This document shows positions 8,613 to 15,720 of a stretch of DNA of 19,219 nucleotides, piece after piece (the first letter of the stretch is position 1; each line of letters starts with the position of its first letter). The DNA comes from an uncultured Acidobacteriota bacterium. Lineage in GTDB: Bacteria > Acidobacteriota > JAAYUB01. The DNA is taken from assembly GCA_937925645.1 (NCBI GenBank), contig CALAMB010000029.1, forward strand, positions 1-19,219, given 5' to 3'. The notes under the pieces are model-generated. The model was given only the letters and a program-made list of their open reading frames with translations, searched no databases and was not told where the DNA came from. Made by a program: the position numbers and the translations under genes.

Positions 8613-9434
8613 TTACTTCCGCCGTCTGATGATCAGATTGTCGGTCCGCTTGCTGTTGCGGGTCTTGTAGCCCTTGGTGGGCGTGCCCCAGGGCGTGACC
8701 GGATGGCGGCCGCCCTTGGTGCGGCCCTCGCCGCCGCCGTGCGGATGGTCGATCGGGTTCATGGCCGTGCCGCGGACGGTGGGCCGAACGCCCAGCCAGC
8801 GGGTCCGGCCGGCCTTGCCGGTGGTGATGTTGCTGTGGTCCGGGTTGCCCACCTGGCCCAACGTGGCCCGGCACTCGATGAGGATCCGGCGCAGCTCGCC
8901 GCTGGGCAGCCGGATGACGGCGTACTTCCCTTCCTTGGCCTGGAGCTGGGCGGCGCAGCCCGCGCTGCGGACCAGCTGGCCGCCCTTGCCGGGGCGCATT
9001 TCCAGGTTGTGGATGAAGGTGCCCACCGGGATGGACCGCAGCGGCAGGCAGTTCCCCACCTGCACGTCGGCCTTCTCGCCGCTCATCACCGTGTCGCCCA
9101 CCTTCAGCGTGTCCGGAGCCAGGATATAGCTCTTGGCGCCGTTGCTGTAATGCAGCCGGGCGATGTTGGCCGACCGGTTCGGGTCGTACTCGATGGCGAC
9201 GACCTTGGCCGGGATATCATCCATGGTGCGCTTGAAATCCACCACGCGGTAACGCCGCTTGTGGCCGCCGCCCTTGTGGCGGACGGTGATCCGGCCGATA
9301 TTGTTCCGGCCGTTGGTCCGCTGCTGGGGCTCCAGGAGCGACTTCAGAGGCTTGACCCTGGTCAGCTCCTCGTAATCCAGCGTGGTCATGTACCGGCGGC
9401 TGGGGGTGACTGGTTTATGCGTCTTGATGCCCAT
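8613..9434 (-). CDS. rplB: 50S ribosomal protein L2
   Basis: One of the largest and most conserved 50S proteins; it is needed for subunit association and peptidyl-transferase centre assembly. It has 273 residues. The N-terminus [17 protein letters not shown] is canonical. The motif [14 protein letters not shown] starts at residue 225, with His230 corresponding to the essential His229 of E. coli. The lysine/arginine-rich C-terminus ends [11 protein letters not shown] 9434 is 23 nt after rplW. Confidence 0.99.
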   Translation of the reverse strand: MGIKTHKPVTPSRRYMTTLDYEELTRVKPLKSLLEPQQRTNGRNNIGRITVRHKGGGHKRRYRVVDFKRTMDDIPAKVVAIEYDPNRSANIARLHYSNGAKSYILAPDTLKVGDTVMSGEKADVQVGNCLPLRSIPVGTFIHNLEMRPGKGGQLVRSAGCAAQLQAKEGKYAVIRLPSGELRRILIECRATLGQVGNPDHSNITTGKAGRTRWLGVRPTVRGTAMNPIDHPHGGGEGRTKGGRHPVTPWGTPTKGYKTRNSKRTDNLIIRRRK

Positions 9435-9457
9435 CGCTATCTTTCCTGTTCCCGGGA

Positions 9458-9751
9458 TTAGATATTGTCAAAGTACTCAATCATCTTTTCGCCCGGCTTC
9501 AACTTGACCAGGGCTTTCTTGTAAGCCGGCTTGTGGCCCTCGTAACGGCCCATGCGGCGCTTCTTCTGGGGCATGTTCAGGATCCGGATCGAATCGACCT
9601 TCACGTTGAACAGGCGCTCGATGGCCGCGGCGATCTCCGGCTTGTTGGCGTCGGGGTGCACCCGGAAGGCCACGAAACCGGCGTCGTTCTTGAGCGTGAC
9701 CGATTTCTCGGTCAGGTGGGGCTTCTTTAGGATCTGGTAGATGTCTTTCAT
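9458..9751 (-). CDS. rplW: 50S ribosomal protein L23
   Basis: Located at the tunnel exit, where it is the main docking site for trigger factor and SRP. It has 97 residues. [18 protein letters not shown] is the canonical start, and [20 protein letters not shown] is the L23 core. ATG 9751 overlaps the rplD stop (ATGA) and has AGGAGGT 10 nt upstream inside rplD. The frame stays open to 10045 within rplD, but that extension is a shadow. Confidence 0.98.
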   Translation of the reverse strand: MKDIYQILKKPHLTEKSVTLKNDAGFVAFRVHPDANKPEIAAAIERLFNVKVDSIRILNMPQKKRRMGRYEGHKPAYKKALVKLKPGEKMIEYFDNI

Positions 9752-10374
9752 TTTCCAAGGACCTCCTGGACCTGGAGGATGGCGTCCTTCGAGAAGAGCA
9801 CCTTCTCGTGGTTGAGCAGATCGACGATGTTGAGTCCCGAGCCCGTCACGTACTTGACCTTGGGAAGGTTGCGGGCGGACAGGATCGCGTTGGTGTTGTC
9901 CAGCGAGTCCACCACCAGCAGGTTGCGTTCCAGCTCCAGCGTGCCCATCACGCCGATGAACTCCTTCGTCCGGGGGGCCGGAATCTCCAGCCGGTCCACG
10001 ATCACGAGCTGGTTCTGGCGCAGTTTCTCCGACAGGACGGAGCACATCGCTCCCTGGCGCTTCCGTTTGGGGAAGGCGTAACCGTAATCACGCGGCTGCG
10101 GGCCGAACGTCGTGCCGCCTTTCCGCCAGAGGGGATTGCGGGTCTGGCCGGCGCGGGCGCGGCCGGTGCCCTTCTGCCGCCACGGCTTGCGGTTGCTGCC
10201 GCTGACGTCACCCCGGGTCTTGGTGGCATGCGTGCCCCGGCGGCCGCTGGCCTGGTAGTGCCGGACCGCTTCCCAGATGAGCGTTTCCTTCAGGGGCACC
10301 CCGAAGACTTTTTCATTGAGCTCCAGTTGCTCAACGGTTTCGTTCTGCAGATTTTTCACTTCCACGACTGGCAT
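9748..10374 (-). CDS. rplD: 50S ribosomal protein L4
   Basis: Forms part of the exit tunnel constriction with its extended loop. In E. coli it also represses its own operon through the S10 leader RNA, which makes it the first candidate regulator for the long leader seen upstream of rpsJ. It has 208 residues. The loop signature [19 protein letters not shown] lies around residues 63-81, followed by [15 protein letters not shown]. The C-terminal half carries [23 protein letters not shown] 10374 is 16 nt after rplC. Confidence 0.98.
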   Translation of the reverse strand: MPVVEVKNLQNETVEQLELNEKVFGVPLKETLIWEAVRHYQASGRRGTHATKTRGDVSGSNRKPWRQKGTGRARAGQTRNPLWRKGGTTFGPQPRDYGYAFPKRKRQGAMCSVLSEKLRQNQLVIVDRLEIPAPRTKEFIGVMGTLELERNLLVVDSLDNTNAILSARNLPKVKYVTGSGLNIVDLLNHEKVLFSKDAILQVQEVLGK

Positions 10375-10390
10375 GGCTGCACTCCGCTAC

Positions 10391-11020
10391 TTAGTTCTTC
10401 TTGATCGTGACGTAGCTGCCGGAATAACCCGGAACCGCGCCCTTGATCAGAATGATGTTCTTCTCCGGCAGGATCCGGACCACTTCCAGGTTCTTCACCG
10501 TCACCCGGCTGTCGCCGAGGTGGCCGGCCATCCGCATGCCCTTGACGACACGGGAGGGGTAGGCCGAGGCGCCGATGGAGCCGGGCGCCCGGTGGAACAT
10601 GGAGCCGTGGCTCGCGCCGCCGCCGGCGAAGTTGTGGCGTTTCATGACGCCCTGGAATCCGCGGCCTTTGCTCTGGCCGATGACGACCACCTTCTCGTTG
10701 ATCTGGAAGACATCGTCGGCCTTGATTTCCTGACCCAGTTCGATCTCCGCCATCGCCTTGGTGGGGCGGAACTCCCGCAGCATCCGGGTCGGCGCGGTGT
10801 TGGCCTTCAGGAAATGGCCGCGGAGCGGCTTGGTTACGTTCTTCACCGGCCGCTCTTCCATCAGGCCCAGCTGGACGGCCTCGTAGCCGTCTTTCTCCAG
10901 CAATTTTTTCTGGACGACCACGCAGGGCCCCAGTTGTATCACCGTTACGGGAATGACCCGTCCGTCTTCGTGAAAGATCTGAGTCATGCCGAGTTTTTTG
11001 CCAATCAGTCCTTCAACCAT
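10391..11020 (-). CDS. rplC: 50S ribosomal protein L3
   Basis: Early 50S assembly protein whose loop reaches towards the peptidyl-transferase centre. It has 209 residues. [20 protein letters not shown] opens the protein, and [21 protein letters not shown] followed by [15 protein letters not shown] form the core signature. The glutamine that PrmB methylates in E. coli L3 (in GQNQ) is replaced here by the GASA-type sequence common in other phyla. ATG 11020 is 20 nt after rpsJ. Confidence 0.98.
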   Translation of the reverse strand: MVEGLIGKKLGMTQIFHEDGRVIPVTVIQLGPCVVVQKKLLEKDGYEAVQLGLMEERPVKNVTKPLRGHFLKANTAPTRMLREFRPTKAMAEIELGQEIKADDVFQINEKVVVIGQSKGRGFQGVMKRHNFAGGGASHGSMFHRAPGSIGASAYPSRVVKGMRMAGHLGDSRVTVKNLEVVRILPEKNIILIKGAVPGYSGSYVTIKKN

Positions 11021-11040
11021 CGGTCACTCCAGCTGTTGAT

Positions 11041-11367
11041 TTATTTATGATCGGAGCCGAACGCCTTGATCTCGACGTCGATAGCCGCCGGGAGATCCAT
11101 CTTCATCAACTGTTCCAGCGTTTCGGGAGTGGGTTCCAGGATGTCGATCAGCCGCTTGTGGGTCCGGATCTCGAACTGCTCGCGGGACTTCTTGTCCACG
11201 TGGGGCGAGCGGTTGACGGTGAACCGGTTGACGGTCGTGGGGAGGGGGATGGGACCCGACACCCGGGCCCCGGTCCGGAGCGTGATGTCCACGATCTCGG
11301 CGATGGACTGGTCCAAGACCCGGTAATCGTACGCCTTCAGACGAATCCTGATGATTTCGTTGATCAT
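11041..11367 (-). CDS. rpsJ: 30S ribosomal protein S10 (NusE)
   Basis: Head protein of the small subunit; as NusE it also bridges NusB/NusG in transcription antitermination. It has 108 residues, about five more than usual through a short tail (FGSDHK). [20 protein letters not shown] and [20 protein letters not shown] are unmistakable. ATG 11367 has GTGAGG only 2 nt upstream, an unusually short spacing; no better start is in frame. It is the first gene of the operon and is preceded by a long leader and a strong promoter. Confidence 0.98.
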   Translation of the reverse strand: MINEIIRIRLKAYDYRVLDQSIAEIVDITLRTGARVSGPIPLPTTVNRFTVNRSPHVDKKSREQFEIRTHKRLIDILEPTPETLEQLMKMDLPAAIDVEIKAFGSDHK

Positions 11368-11613
11368 ATCCTCACCAGCTCAACAAAGTTGTCGTTGTCC
11401 GTCCGACAGCCACTGCAGCCGCCGCCTCAAGCGAGCCGCGATCGGTCCCGTCGATGGCACGGGGATGCCATCCGGACCGTGCGTCAAAGTGCCCAAGGTG
11501 TGCCGCGCTGCGGTCTAACTGCCGCTTGTCAGGCCTGAAATTGGAACCGGGGGCGGTTCGTAACAGACCTATAATTCAAAAGGAGGTCGAAAACCTCACA
11601 TCACAAAAAGAAC
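11368..11613 (-). promoter_or_regulatory. Long structured 5' leader of the S10-spc operon
   Basis: About 245 nt lie between the predicted transcription start and rpsJ, with no convincing gene. Three hairpins can be read directly on the minus strand. Near the 5' end is GAGGT/ACCTC with a 5-nt loop (11583-11597), followed by CTTTT. Next is GAACCG/CGGTTC with a CCCC loop (11544-11559). Third is a 37-nt stem-loop at 11443-11479, with an outer 6-bp stem and an inner perfect 7-bp stem GATGGCA/TGCCATC. In E. coli the equivalent leader is the target of L4 autoregulation; here that role is an inference only. Confidence 0.6.
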
Positions 11614-11617
11614 CGCG

Positions 11618-11664
11618 ATTATATCCATTGCGGATCAAAATGCAAGTCTTTTTTTAACTTTTTT
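11618..11664 (-). promoter_or_regulatory. Promoter of the S10-spc operon with A-tract UP-like element
   Basis: A perfect -10 TATAAT occupies 11618-11623 on the minus strand. A TTGCA-core -35 (CTTGCA, 11641-11646) sits 17 nt upstream, and two A-runs of 7 and 6 bases (11649-11655 and 11659-11664) lie just before it, as in UP elements of strong promoters. Transcription would start near 11612-11614. The -35 matches the TTGACA consensus only partly. The GC-rich surroundings make this AT-rich block stand out. Confidence 0.75.
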
Positions 11665-11674
11665 GATCATCGCG

Positions 11675-11695
11675 GGCGGCCGGCCAGCCGGCGCC
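11675..11695 (-). other. GC-rich hairpin downstream of mgtE, without U-tract
   Basis: An 8-bp stem with one bulged base and a 4-nt loop (GGCGCCGG / CCGG-C-CGCC on the minus strand) begins 18 nt after the mgtE stop. An intrinsic terminator would need U residues next, but A-rich sequence follows on this strand. It may protect the mgtE mRNA end or act with Rho; read-through into rpsJ cannot be excluded. The remaining bases between mgtE and the promoter hold nothing else visible. Confidence 0.4.
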
Positions 11696-11712
11696 GGACC
11701 GGCGACGGACGC

Positions 11713-13062
11713 CTAGAGGAAGAATCTCGCCAGGCCGAGGAACACCGCGAAGCCGGCGATGTTCGCCGCCGTGGTGGTGACGATACTGGAACCCTGCGCC
11801 GGATCCAGCTTCAGCCAGTTGAGCACCAGCGGGACCAGGGCCCCGAACAGGTTGGCCGTCAGGGTGCTGATCAGCAGGCTCACCCCCGCCAGCAGCGCCA
11901 GCGGAAGCTGGCCCGACCAGACCAGGACCACCCCGGCCAGCACCACCCCGCAGACCAGGCCGAGCAACAGCCCCACGGCCAGCTCCTTGACCAGGACCGG
12001 GAGCTCCTTTCGATAATCCAGCTCGCCGAGGACCAGTCCGCGGACCACCACGGTGAGCGTCTGGGTGGAGGTGGTGGCGGTCATCGTCGTCAGCACGGGA
12101 ATGAGCACGGCCAGCCACACCCAGCGGTCCAGCGCCTCCCAGAAGAGGGCCACCACCACCGCCCCGAGGATCGCCGTGACCAGCGTCGCGACCACCCAGT
12201 TGAAACGCAGCCGGACGGTCCGCAGCAGCGGGGTCAGCACGTTCTCCTCGGAGTGGATTTTGGCCAGGTGGTACATGTCCTCGGTGGCCTCCTCTTCGAT
12301 GACGTCGATGACGTCATCCACCGTGACCACACCGAGCAGCTTGTTGTTCTCGTCCACCACCGGCACGGCGAGCAGGTCGTAGTTGGCCACAAGCTTGGCC
12401 ACCTCTTCCTGCGCCGTGTCGGTGGACACGCGCACGGGGTCGGGGATCATGATGTCCTTGAGCTGGACCGCCGGCTCGGCGAAGACCAGGCGGCGGAACG
12501 ACAGGACCCCGATCAGGTTGTTGTGCTCGTCGGTGACATATACATATAGATAGTACTCGGAGCGGAACCGGGTCCGGATGATGCGGAGGGCCTCCTCCAC
12601 CGACAGGTCCTGGTCCAGCGCCAGGTAATCCGTGTTCATCAGGCCGCCGGCGGTGTCCTCCGCGTAGAGCAGCATCTTCTCGAAGAAGAGGCGCTTGCCG
12701 GGGGGCAGACTCGCCAGCACCGCCGCCTTCTTCTCGTCGGTCAGGTAGCCGAGGAAATCGGTCGCGTCATCCACCGACAGCCGCTGGACCATGGTGGCGA
12801 TCCGCTCTTCCGCGATGTCGGCCAGCAGGTCCCGGGCCGTCTCGTCGGGCAGGTAGGTGATGACGTTGGCGGCGAGTCCCTCCTCGAACAGCACGCCCAG
12901 GAACGCCTCCTGCTCCTGAAAGTTCAGGCGATGGAACACGCCGGCCAGATCGGAGGGGTGGAGTTTGCGGACCACATTTTTCATGTTGTCCCACGCCTTC
13001 ATCACGAAGAAGCGCAGGAGGATCTTCTGGGGGTGGCTCAGTTCTTCTTCGAGCTTTTTCAT
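11713..13062 (-). CDS. mgtE: MgtE-family magnesium transporter, divergent pore
   Basis: Inner-membrane channel/transporter for Mg2+, normally gated by its own cytoplasmic domains. It has 449 residues, the standard length. A helical MgtE N domain spans about residues 20-130 and ends near YAEDTAGGLMNTDYLALD. Paired CBS domains follow (about 140-255, with DIMIPDPVRVSTDT and LLGVVTVDDVIDVIEEEAT). A five-helix membrane domain runs from about 285 to 449. ATG 13062 has GGGGAGG just upstream and lies 13 nt after the lipoprotein gene. Two pore features are odd: the usual GGN in the M-GGN-x-G-x-Q signature is replaced (MTATTSTQ, 327-334), and the pore Asp (D432 in Thermus MgtE) aligns with Asn434. Transport specificity may therefore differ. 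The in-frame extension to 13536 is a shadow. Confidence 0.9.
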   Translation of the reverse strand: MKKLEEELSHPQKILLRFFVMKAWDNMKNVVRKLHPSDLAGVFHRLNFQEQEAFLGVLFEEGLAANVITYLPDETARDLLADIAEERIATMVQRLSVDDATDFLGYLTDEKKAAVLASLPPGKRLFFEKMLLYAEDTAGGLMNTDYLALDQDLSVEEALRIIRTRFRSEYYLYVYVTDEHNNLIGVLSFRRLVFAEPAVQLKDIMIPDPVRVSTDTAQEEVAKLVANYDLLAVPVVDENNKLLGVVTVDDVIDVIEEEATEDMYHLAKIHSEENVLTPLLRTVRLRFNWVVATLVTAILGAVVVALFWEALDRWVWLAVLIPVLTTMTATTSTQTLTVVVRGLVLGELDYRKELPVLVKELAVGLLLGLVCGVVLAGVVLVWSGQLPLALLAGVSLLISTLTANLFGALVPLVLNWLKLDPAQGSSIVTTTAANIAGFAVFLGLARFFL

Positions 13063-13075
13063 CGCCGCCTCCCCT

Positions 13076-14416
13076 TCACGGTTTGTCCGCCGGCCGCGGG
13101 AACGACCGAATGCCGCCGTCGGTCCCGCGCACCGCCCAGTCCACCACGTCCGCCTCGGGGCAGCGGATCCGGTCGCCCGCCGCCAGCGATTTGGCGAACA
13201 CCGGCTGGCTGACCACCTGGATGTCCAGACCATTATCGGGCCAGCCCACCACCTGGGCCCACAGCAGCTCGACCCCGGCGCCGGGCGTCTCCCGCCGGAA
13301 CTGGACGAAACAGGCCGAACCGGCGGGCAGGCCGGCCCGGAACTCCTCCCGGAGGGCGGGCAGCGACGCCTGCACGGCCCGGAGGGCGTCCGGCTGGAGC
13401 GGCTGGCCCTGCTGGACGTTGATCTGCTGGCCGAATCCGAACAGCCGCCGCGACAGGTCCGACGTCCAGCGGTCCAGGTCGCCGGCCCCTTCGGCCGGGC
13501 CGAGCCGGACCACGGCGTCCTGCGGATCGCCCGCATCCGCCTCGCCGGCGGCCACCGTCACACGCACCCGCTCGCCCCCAGCGGCCGCGGCCTCGCGCAA
13601 CGCCACGGTCCGCACCCCCGCCGCCTGCAGAAACGTGGCGGGCAGATCCAGCGTCCGGGGGAACTCGCCCGGTCCGGCGGCTTCCAGGCTGCGCGCGATC
13701 AACGCCCCGGCGGCGCCGGTCAGGAGACTGCGCACCGCGATGGCGTTTTCGGCCGGATAGTCCCTGATCTCGAGCTCCGGACACGCGAACTTGGCCATCC
13801 CCAGCGTGACCATCCGCAGGCGGCCCGGCTGGTAGGGATATTGCTGGATGAGCACGTGGCGCGGCAGATCGCAGGCCGCCGGATCGAAGCGCCACCCGGC
13901 GAACGCGTCCGGCGCGACGGGCAGCTTCGCGTTGATGTCGTACACGTAGCCGCCCCACGCCTCGGCCGCCGCCAGCGCCATCGCCTGCAGCGCCGGGTAA
14001 GCGGATGGCGCTTCCCGCGGCGCCGCCAGAGCCATCAGGGTCAGCGCGCGGTCGGCGGACGCGGCCCGGATCAGCTCCGGTTCGCCAAAGCCCTGGCCGA
14101 ACCGGAGCAGGTATTCGCCGTCAGGGAACACGAGGCCGGCGCGGGTCTGGAGCTCGAGTTGGACCGCGTCCGGCTTGGACAGCATCCGGCGGGCCGCCTG
14201 CGCCGCCGGCGCCCAGTCCGGCCGCCGCCGGGCCAGCTCATCGAGCGGGGGCAGCAGGCTGCCGGCGGCCGCCTCCGGCAGCTTCACTCCGGCGGGGACC
14301 GCCACGGCCAGGTACAGCATGGACTGGTCGTGATACCGGAGCTCGGTTCCGCCGCCGCAACCCGCGACCGCCAGAACCGCCAGCGCCAGCATCCAGCGAG
14401 TCTGCGTCCAGCTCAT
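13076..14416 (-). CDS. Lipoprotein with DUF2314-like C-terminal domain, function unknown
   Basis: The 446-residue product has a short signal peptide (MSWTQTRWMLALAVLAVAGC) with lipobox VAGC and lipidated Cys20, so it should be a membrane-anchored lipoprotein. ATG 14416 is preceded by AGGAGGTG at 5-6 nt, which decides the start. The long middle is Ala/Pro/Leu-rich and carries the segment GGYVYDINAKLPVAPDAF. The C-terminal 80 residues show the pattern of DUF2314 proteins: ELLWAQVVGW, a Gly-x-Leu strand, AKSLAAGDRIRCPEADVVDW. I recognise this from memory of the family; a profile search would decide. It is cotranscribed with mgtE. No catalytic motif is visible and I assign no function. Confidence 0.75.
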   Translation of the reverse strand: MSWTQTRWMLALAVLAVAGCGGGTELRYHDQSMLYLAVAVPAGVKLPEAAAGSLLPPLDELARRRPDWAPAAQAARRMLSKPDAVQLELQTRAGLVFPDGEYLLRFGQGFGEPELIRAASADRALTLMALAAPREAPSAYPALQAMALAAAEAWGGYVYDINAKLPVAPDAFAGWRFDPAACDLPRHVLIQQYPYQPGRLRMVTLGMAKFACPELEIRDYPAENAIAVRSLLTGAAGALIARSLEAAGPGEFPRTLDLPATFLQAAGVRTVALREAAAAGGERVRVTVAAGEADAGDPQDAVVRLGPAEGAGDLDRWTSDLSRRLFGFGQQINVQQGQPLQPDALRAVQASLPALREEFRAGLPAGSACFVQFRRETPGAGVELLWAQVVGWPDNGLDIQVVSQPVFAKSLAAGDRIRCPEADVVDWAVRGTDGGIRSFPRPADKP

Positions 14417-14447
14417 CGCCACCTCCTGCACGCGTTTGGCCAGCGGC

Positions 14448-14456
14448 ACTATAGCA
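14448..14456 (-). promoter_or_regulatory. Extended -10 promoter for the lipoprotein-mgtE unit
   Basis: On the minus strand TGC-TATAGT (14456 down to 14448) forms an extended -10 element, part of TGTGCTATAGT. No good -35 is present 16-18 nt upstream, as is often true for extended -10 promoters. Transcription would start near 14441, giving a leader of about 25 nt to ATG 14416. Confidence 0.55.
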
Positions 14457-14471
14457 CAATTCGCCCCGCCG

Positions 14472-14488
14472 CCGGCCCATTTTGCCGG
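14472..14488. repeat. Inverted repeat between divergent promoters
   Basis: CCGGC at 14472-14476 and GCCGG at 14484-14488 are separated by 7 bases (CCATTTT). The repeat lies between the two outward-facing promoters. It could be a small operator or chance in GC-rich DNA. Confidence 0.25.
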
Positions 14489-14522
14489 TGTCCTGAAAAA
14501 TCTGCTCTGCTTTTCCGAAATT

Positions 14523-14531
14523 TGATATAAT
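14523..14531 (+). promoter_or_regulatory. Extended -10 promoter for the buk-ptb-aminotransferase unit
   Basis: TGA-TATAAT at 14523-14531 is an extended -10 with a perfect hexamer. No strong -35 is seen at the normal distance. Transcription would start near 14538, about 46 nt before ATG 14584. Together with the minus-strand promoter, the two -10 elements are about 70 nt apart and face outwards. Confidence 0.6.
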
Positions 14532-14583
14532 GCCGCTCCTTCTTTTAATTGTTCAAAAATATTGTACCGGCAGGAGCGGCGTG

Positions 14584-15663
14584 ATGGCGGAAACACACCA
14601 ACGGATACTGGCGATCAATCCCGGCTCCACATCGACCAAGATCGCGGTGTTCGAGGGCCGAACCCTGCGTTGTGGCCAGACCCTCCGCCACGACGAGCAC
14701 GTGATCGGACAGTACGCCACCATCACCGACCAATACCCTTTCCGGCTGCAGGCGATCCTGGATTTTCTGGCGGCTGAAGCCATCCCGCTCGACTCCCTGC
14801 AGGCCATCGTCGGCCGCGGCGGGCTCCTGCGCCCCATCGAGGGCGGGACCTACGCGGTCTCCGAACCGATGCTCAAGGACCTGCGCGAGAGCCAGATGGG
14901 CCAGCACGCCTCCAACCTCGGCGGCATCCTGGCCCACGAGCTGTCGCAGCGGTGCGGCGCACCGGCGTTCATCGTCGACCCGGTGGTGGTGGACGAGCTT
15001 GAGCCCATCGCCCGGCTGTCCGGCCTGCCCGAGCTGCCCCGCGTCAGCATCTTCCACGCCCTCAACCACAAGGCGGTGGCTCACCGGGCCGCCCACGACC
15101 TGGGCGGCAAGTATACCGATTTCAATTTCATCATCGCTCACCTGGGCGGAGGGATCTCCGTCGCCGCCCACCGGCGCGGGCGGGTGATCGACGTCAACAA
15201 CGCCCTGAACGGCGAAGGCCCGTTCACTCCCGAGCGCAGCGGCACGCTGCCCGCCGCCAGTCTGGCCCGGCTCTGTTTCTCCGGCCGTTTCACCCTGGCC
15301 CAGATCGAGAAGAAGATCACCGGCCAGGGCGGGATCATGGCCTACCTCGGCACCAACGACATGCGCAAGGTGGCGCAGCGCGTCGAGGCGGGCGACGCGG
15401 AGGCGGGGCTCGTCTTCGAGGCGATGACTTACCAGGTCGCCAAGGAGATCGGCGCCATCAGCGTCGTGCTCCAGGGCCAGGTGGACGCCATCATCCTGAC
15501 CGGCGGCATCGCCCACGACGCCGCCTTCATTGCCGGCGTGGATCGGCGCGTCCGGCACATCGCCCCGGTGCGCGTCTACCCCGGCGAAGAGGAGATGATC
15601 GCGCTGGCCGATGGGGCGCTCCGCGTCCTGAGCGGGGAAGAACCGGCGCGCGTTTACGCGTAG
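14584..15663 (+). CDS. buk: Butyrate kinase / branched-chain fatty acid kinase
   Basis: Transfers the phosphate of butyryl- or branched-chain acyl phosphate to ADP, giving the acid plus ATP. The 359-residue protein belongs to the acetokinase (ASKHA) family. It has the phosphate-binding motif NPGSTSTK at residues 12-19, VGRGGLLRPIEGGTYAV, the strand HLGGGISVAAH from His186, and ILTGG at 304-308. The sequence EGPFTPERSGTLPA is typical of Buk rather than acetate kinase. ATG 14584 is 7 nt after AGGAG; the frame is open upstream to 14530, but that part is leader. The exact acyl preference cannot be read from sequence. ptb follows 57 nt downstream. Confidence 0.95.
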   Translation: MAETHQRILAINPGSTSTKIAVFEGRTLRCGQTLRHDEHVIGQYATITDQYPFRLQAILDFLAAEAIPLDSLQAIVGRGGLLRPIEGGTYAVSEPMLKDLRESQMGQHASNLGGILAHELSQRCGAPAFIVDPVVVDELEPIARLSGLPELPRVSIFHALNHKAVAHRAAHDLGGKYTDFNFIIAHLGGGISVAAHRRGRVIDVNNALNGEGPFTPERSGTLPAASLARLCFSGRFTLAQIEKKITGQGGIMAYLGTNDMRKVAQRVEAGDAEAGLVFEAMTYQVAKEIGAISVVLQGQVDAIILTGGIAHDAAFIAGVDRRVRHIAPVRVYPGEEEMIALADGALRVLSGEEPARVYA

Positions 15664-15674
15664 TCGCACCCACG

Positions 15675-15694
15675 CCGGTTCCCGCGGGAACCGG
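15675..15694. repeat. Perfect 20-nt palindrome between buk and ptb
   Basis: The bases CCGGTTCCCG and CGGGAACCGG lie back to back with no spacer, 11 nt after the buk stop and 26 nt before the ptb start. In RNA this folds into an 8-bp stem with a CGCG loop. No U-tract follows, so it is not an intrinsic terminator. An mRNA-processing or stability hairpin that sets the buk:ptb ratio, or a binding site for a dimeric protein, are both possible. Confidence 0.6.
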
Positions 15695-15720
15695 ACGATA
15701 TTGATCGCAAGGAAGGTCCC

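Noticed and set aside
11427..11471. 14-codon arginine-rich reading frame (MASPCHRRDRSRLA) in the rpsJ leader, considered as a leader peptide
   Set aside because: Its ATG is inside the strongest hairpin and no Shine-Dalgarno sequence precedes it; the arginines follow from GC-rich composition.
11570..11587. Plus-strand TATAAT followed by AAAGGAGGT, looking like a promoter and ribosome binding site
   Set aside because: No start codon lies within normal distance of AGGAGGT, no -35 fits, and the AGGAGGT is one arm of the rpsJ leader hairpin.
11454..11657. 67-codon plus-strand open frame across the rpsJ leader and promoter
   Set aside because: It has no ribosome binding site at its ATG and covers the promoter and leader hairpins; no homology is recognisable.
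11675..11695. Hairpin after mgtE considered as an intrinsic terminator
   Set aside because: On the minus strand an A-rich and not a U-rich tract follows, so the key second half of an intrinsic terminator is missing.
12965..14530. 521-codon plus-strand open frame opposite the lipoprotein gene
   Set aside because: The minus-strand frame has a signal peptide, a lipobox and an excellent Shine-Dalgarno sequence; the plus frame is Arg/Pro/Gln-rich with no domain.
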